From CAJBVG01 sp044337515 (GTDB lineage: Bacteria > Bacteroidota > Bacteroidia > Sphingobacteriales > Sphingobacteriaceae), in assembly GCA_044337515.1 (NCBI GenBank), contig JBIINK010000006.1:1-64000 (forward strand): 64,000 nucleotides of DNA. Reading direction: 5' to 3'. This document shows positions 63,263 through 64,000 of this stretch, piece after piece (positions within the stretch are counted from its first letter, which is position 1; each line of letters begins with the position of its first letter). Under the pieces are notes generated by a model that was not told the DNA's origin, ran no database searches, and was given only the letters and a program-made list of their open reading frames with translations. The translations under genes were made by a program, and so were the position numbers.

Positions 63263-63498
63263 CCCAAGTCCATTAACATATTAACACATTCCCTCATTAA
63301 CATATTAATCTTGTCCAGTGTCCCAAGTCCATTAACATATTAACTCATTCCCTCATTAACATATTAATCTTGTCCAGTGTCCCTTGTCCATTAACATATT
63401 CTCCCATTAACATATTAACATATTAATCTTGTCCAGTGTCCCTTGTCCATTAACATATTCTCCCATTAACATATTAACATATTAATCTTGTCCAGTGT
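63263..63498 (+). repeat. Four 59-bp higher-order repeats
   Basis: Units start at 63263, 63322, 63381 and 63440, each exactly 59 bp, and the fourth ends at 63498. Each combines CCC(AA/TT)GTCC, ATTAACAT octamers and TTGTCCAGTGT. Units 1 and 2 are near-identical, and units 3 and 4 are near-identical. Smaller GAC-type words (read on the minus strand) fill 63499-63541 up to the next promoter. No gene is supported between 63127 and 63553. Confidence 0.9.
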
Positions 63499-63541
63499 CC
63501 CAAGTCTCAAATCCCATGTCCCAAATCTCAAATCTACTTAC

Positions 63542-63549
63542 TATCTTTG
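63542..63549 (+). promoter_or_regulatory. -7 promoter box for the last gene
   Basis: TATCTTTG matches TAnnTTTG and ends 4 nt before ATG 63554, predicting a leaderless mRNA. The upstream side is repeat array. Confidence 0.55.
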
Positions 63550-63553
63550 CCGC

Positions 63554-64000
63554 ATGACTGATAGAAACGAAAAAGCCAAACGAGTACTTGATAATTCAAC
63601 CAAAGTTATAGCAGGAATAGGGGTTCTAGCCGTATTGTTTGCCATTTGGTTTTCTATACAATTTGCAAAAAGTAAAACCAAACAAGAGTTTGATAGTCGT
63701 CAAACGTACTTCAATGCAATTCATCAAAACTTCAATAAAAACTGGGCTCAAGATGCCTATTGGGATTCTGTAGGAATAGAAATGTATACGTATAATTCAA
63801 CTACTGGTACTAACCCAGTTTCGTATACCATAGCAACCCGAAAGGAAACCTTCAACGATCAGTTTAATGTAAATACAAGTACCACTGCTCGCCCAGATTT
63901 ATATAAAGTATTAAATACTTCAATTCGTAAAACTATAGCAAGCTCTGATACTACTTATTTAGCTCAATTAGCTTCTCTTTGCATGAACCCATTTGTATTG
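63554..64000 (+). CDS. Membrane-anchored protein, truncated by window end
   Basis: An open frame of 149 codons without a stop runs to the last base. It starts ATG ACT GAT AGA (MTDRNEKAKR), has one transmembrane helix (about 18-37, VIAGIGVLAVLFAIWFSIQF), and then a soluble extracytoplasmic part with aromatic strands (YWDSVGIEMYTYNS) and Thr-rich turns. I do not recognise the family from this part. The strong -7 box 4 nt upstream supports the start. Confidence 0.7.
   Translation, partial: MTDRNEKAKRVLDNSTKVIAGIGVLAVLFAIWFSIQFAKSKTKQEFDSRQTYFNAIHQNFNKNWAQDAYWDSVGIEMYTYNSTTGTNPVSYTIATRKETFNDQFNVNTSTTARPDLYKVLNTSIRKTIASSDTTYLAQLASLCMNPFVL

Noticed and set aside
63178..63498. CRISPR array
   Set aside because: The units are tandem without unique spacers, 59-bp units repeat whole, and no cas gene is in the window.
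1..63541. Arrays as pure assembly or sequencing artefacts
   Set aside because: Units differ in a structured way, arrays respect gene ends and orientation, and unique sequence is interspersed; long reads would still be the decisive check of copy number.

Overview
The window is chromosomal DNA of an AT-rich Bacteroidota bacterium (roughly one third G+C by eye). This follows from a GldC gliding protein, four secreted proteins with type IX secretion (T9SS) sorting domains of both type A and type B, a carboxypeptidase-regulatory-like TonB-dependent receptor, DUF4199 and BatA-type proteins, promoters of the Bacteroidota form (TAnnTTTG at -7), no visible Shine-Dalgarno sites, and a tRNA without encoded CCA. 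The ISC-type chaperones, GH3 protein and LuxC-type reductase would suit a Chitinophaga/Sphingobacteria/Cytophaga-like lineage, but I cannot place it below phylum.

Layout. 0-5.3 kb (minus): a cytochrome-c-like lipoprotein with a DUF2231-like membrane partner, a T9SS type B adhesin, gldC and a RhlE-type RNA helicase. 5.5-10.1 kb: dihydroorotase pyrC, the Fe-S chaperone hscA, a DsbA-family protein and riboflavin synthase. 10.2-14.3 kb (minus): a second T9SS type B protein and accC. 14.4-17.5 kb: ccmB-ccmC-ccmD and a glutamate/leucine-type dehydrogenase. 17.6-23.1 kb: DUF4199, a TonB receptor with an unknown partner, and an MsbA-like ABC exporter. 23.2-29.7 kb: ccmE-ccmF, a DUF2520 protein, ferredoxin fdx, iscX, a KdsC-like phosphatase, a UbiA prenyltransferase and Maf. 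29.7-32 kb: a NatAB-type ABC transporter. 32-38.9 kb: an XRE regulator beside two paired palindromes, then two large T9SS type A proteins. 38.9-44.1 kb: dnaJ-grpE, a TlpA-like thioredoxin, ftsE with a small coupled gene, and an OmpA/TPR-like lipoprotein. 44.3-49.3 kb: LuxC-type reductase, dicluster ferredoxin, a small secreted protein, an NlpC/P60 hydrolase, a WD40 protein and hisA. 49.4-60.8 kb: one long plus-strand gene run (BatA, degenerate dihydroorotase, unknown acidic protein, DUF4199, GT2, epimerase, GT4, membrane protein, GH3, dxr). 61-64 kb: rseP, hscB, tRNA-Leu(CAA), and a truncated membrane-anchored gene.

How the genes work together. Cytochrome c maturation is split into ccmBCD and ccmEF about 7 kb apart, with a Cys-type (CXXXY) CcmE. 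Four parts of the ISC Fe-S machinery (HscA, Fdx, IscX, HscB) occur at three separate loci. Pyrimidine synthesis is represented by an apparently active dihydroorotase and a second homologue that has lost its metal and catalytic residues. Cell-envelope functions dominate the rest: T9SS cargo, gliding, glycosyl transfer, lipid and isoprenoid precursors.

The most unusual feature is in the gaps between genes. Many carry tandem arrays of 7-8-nt words drawn from a small shared vocabulary (GAATTAG, TATGCTnn, nCGAAnnn, GGAC/AGAC, AAATTCT, AATGTGCC). Wherever I could assign an array to a neighbouring gene, the word reads outward from that gene, often starting exactly at or inside the stop codon. Some arrays have grown into higher-order repeats (33 heptamers at 47.4 kb, four 59-bp units at 63.3 kb, three ~124-bp units at 60.8 kb). 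Several start codons also lie only 4-7 nt after a -7 box, suggesting leaderless or nearly leaderless mRNAs.
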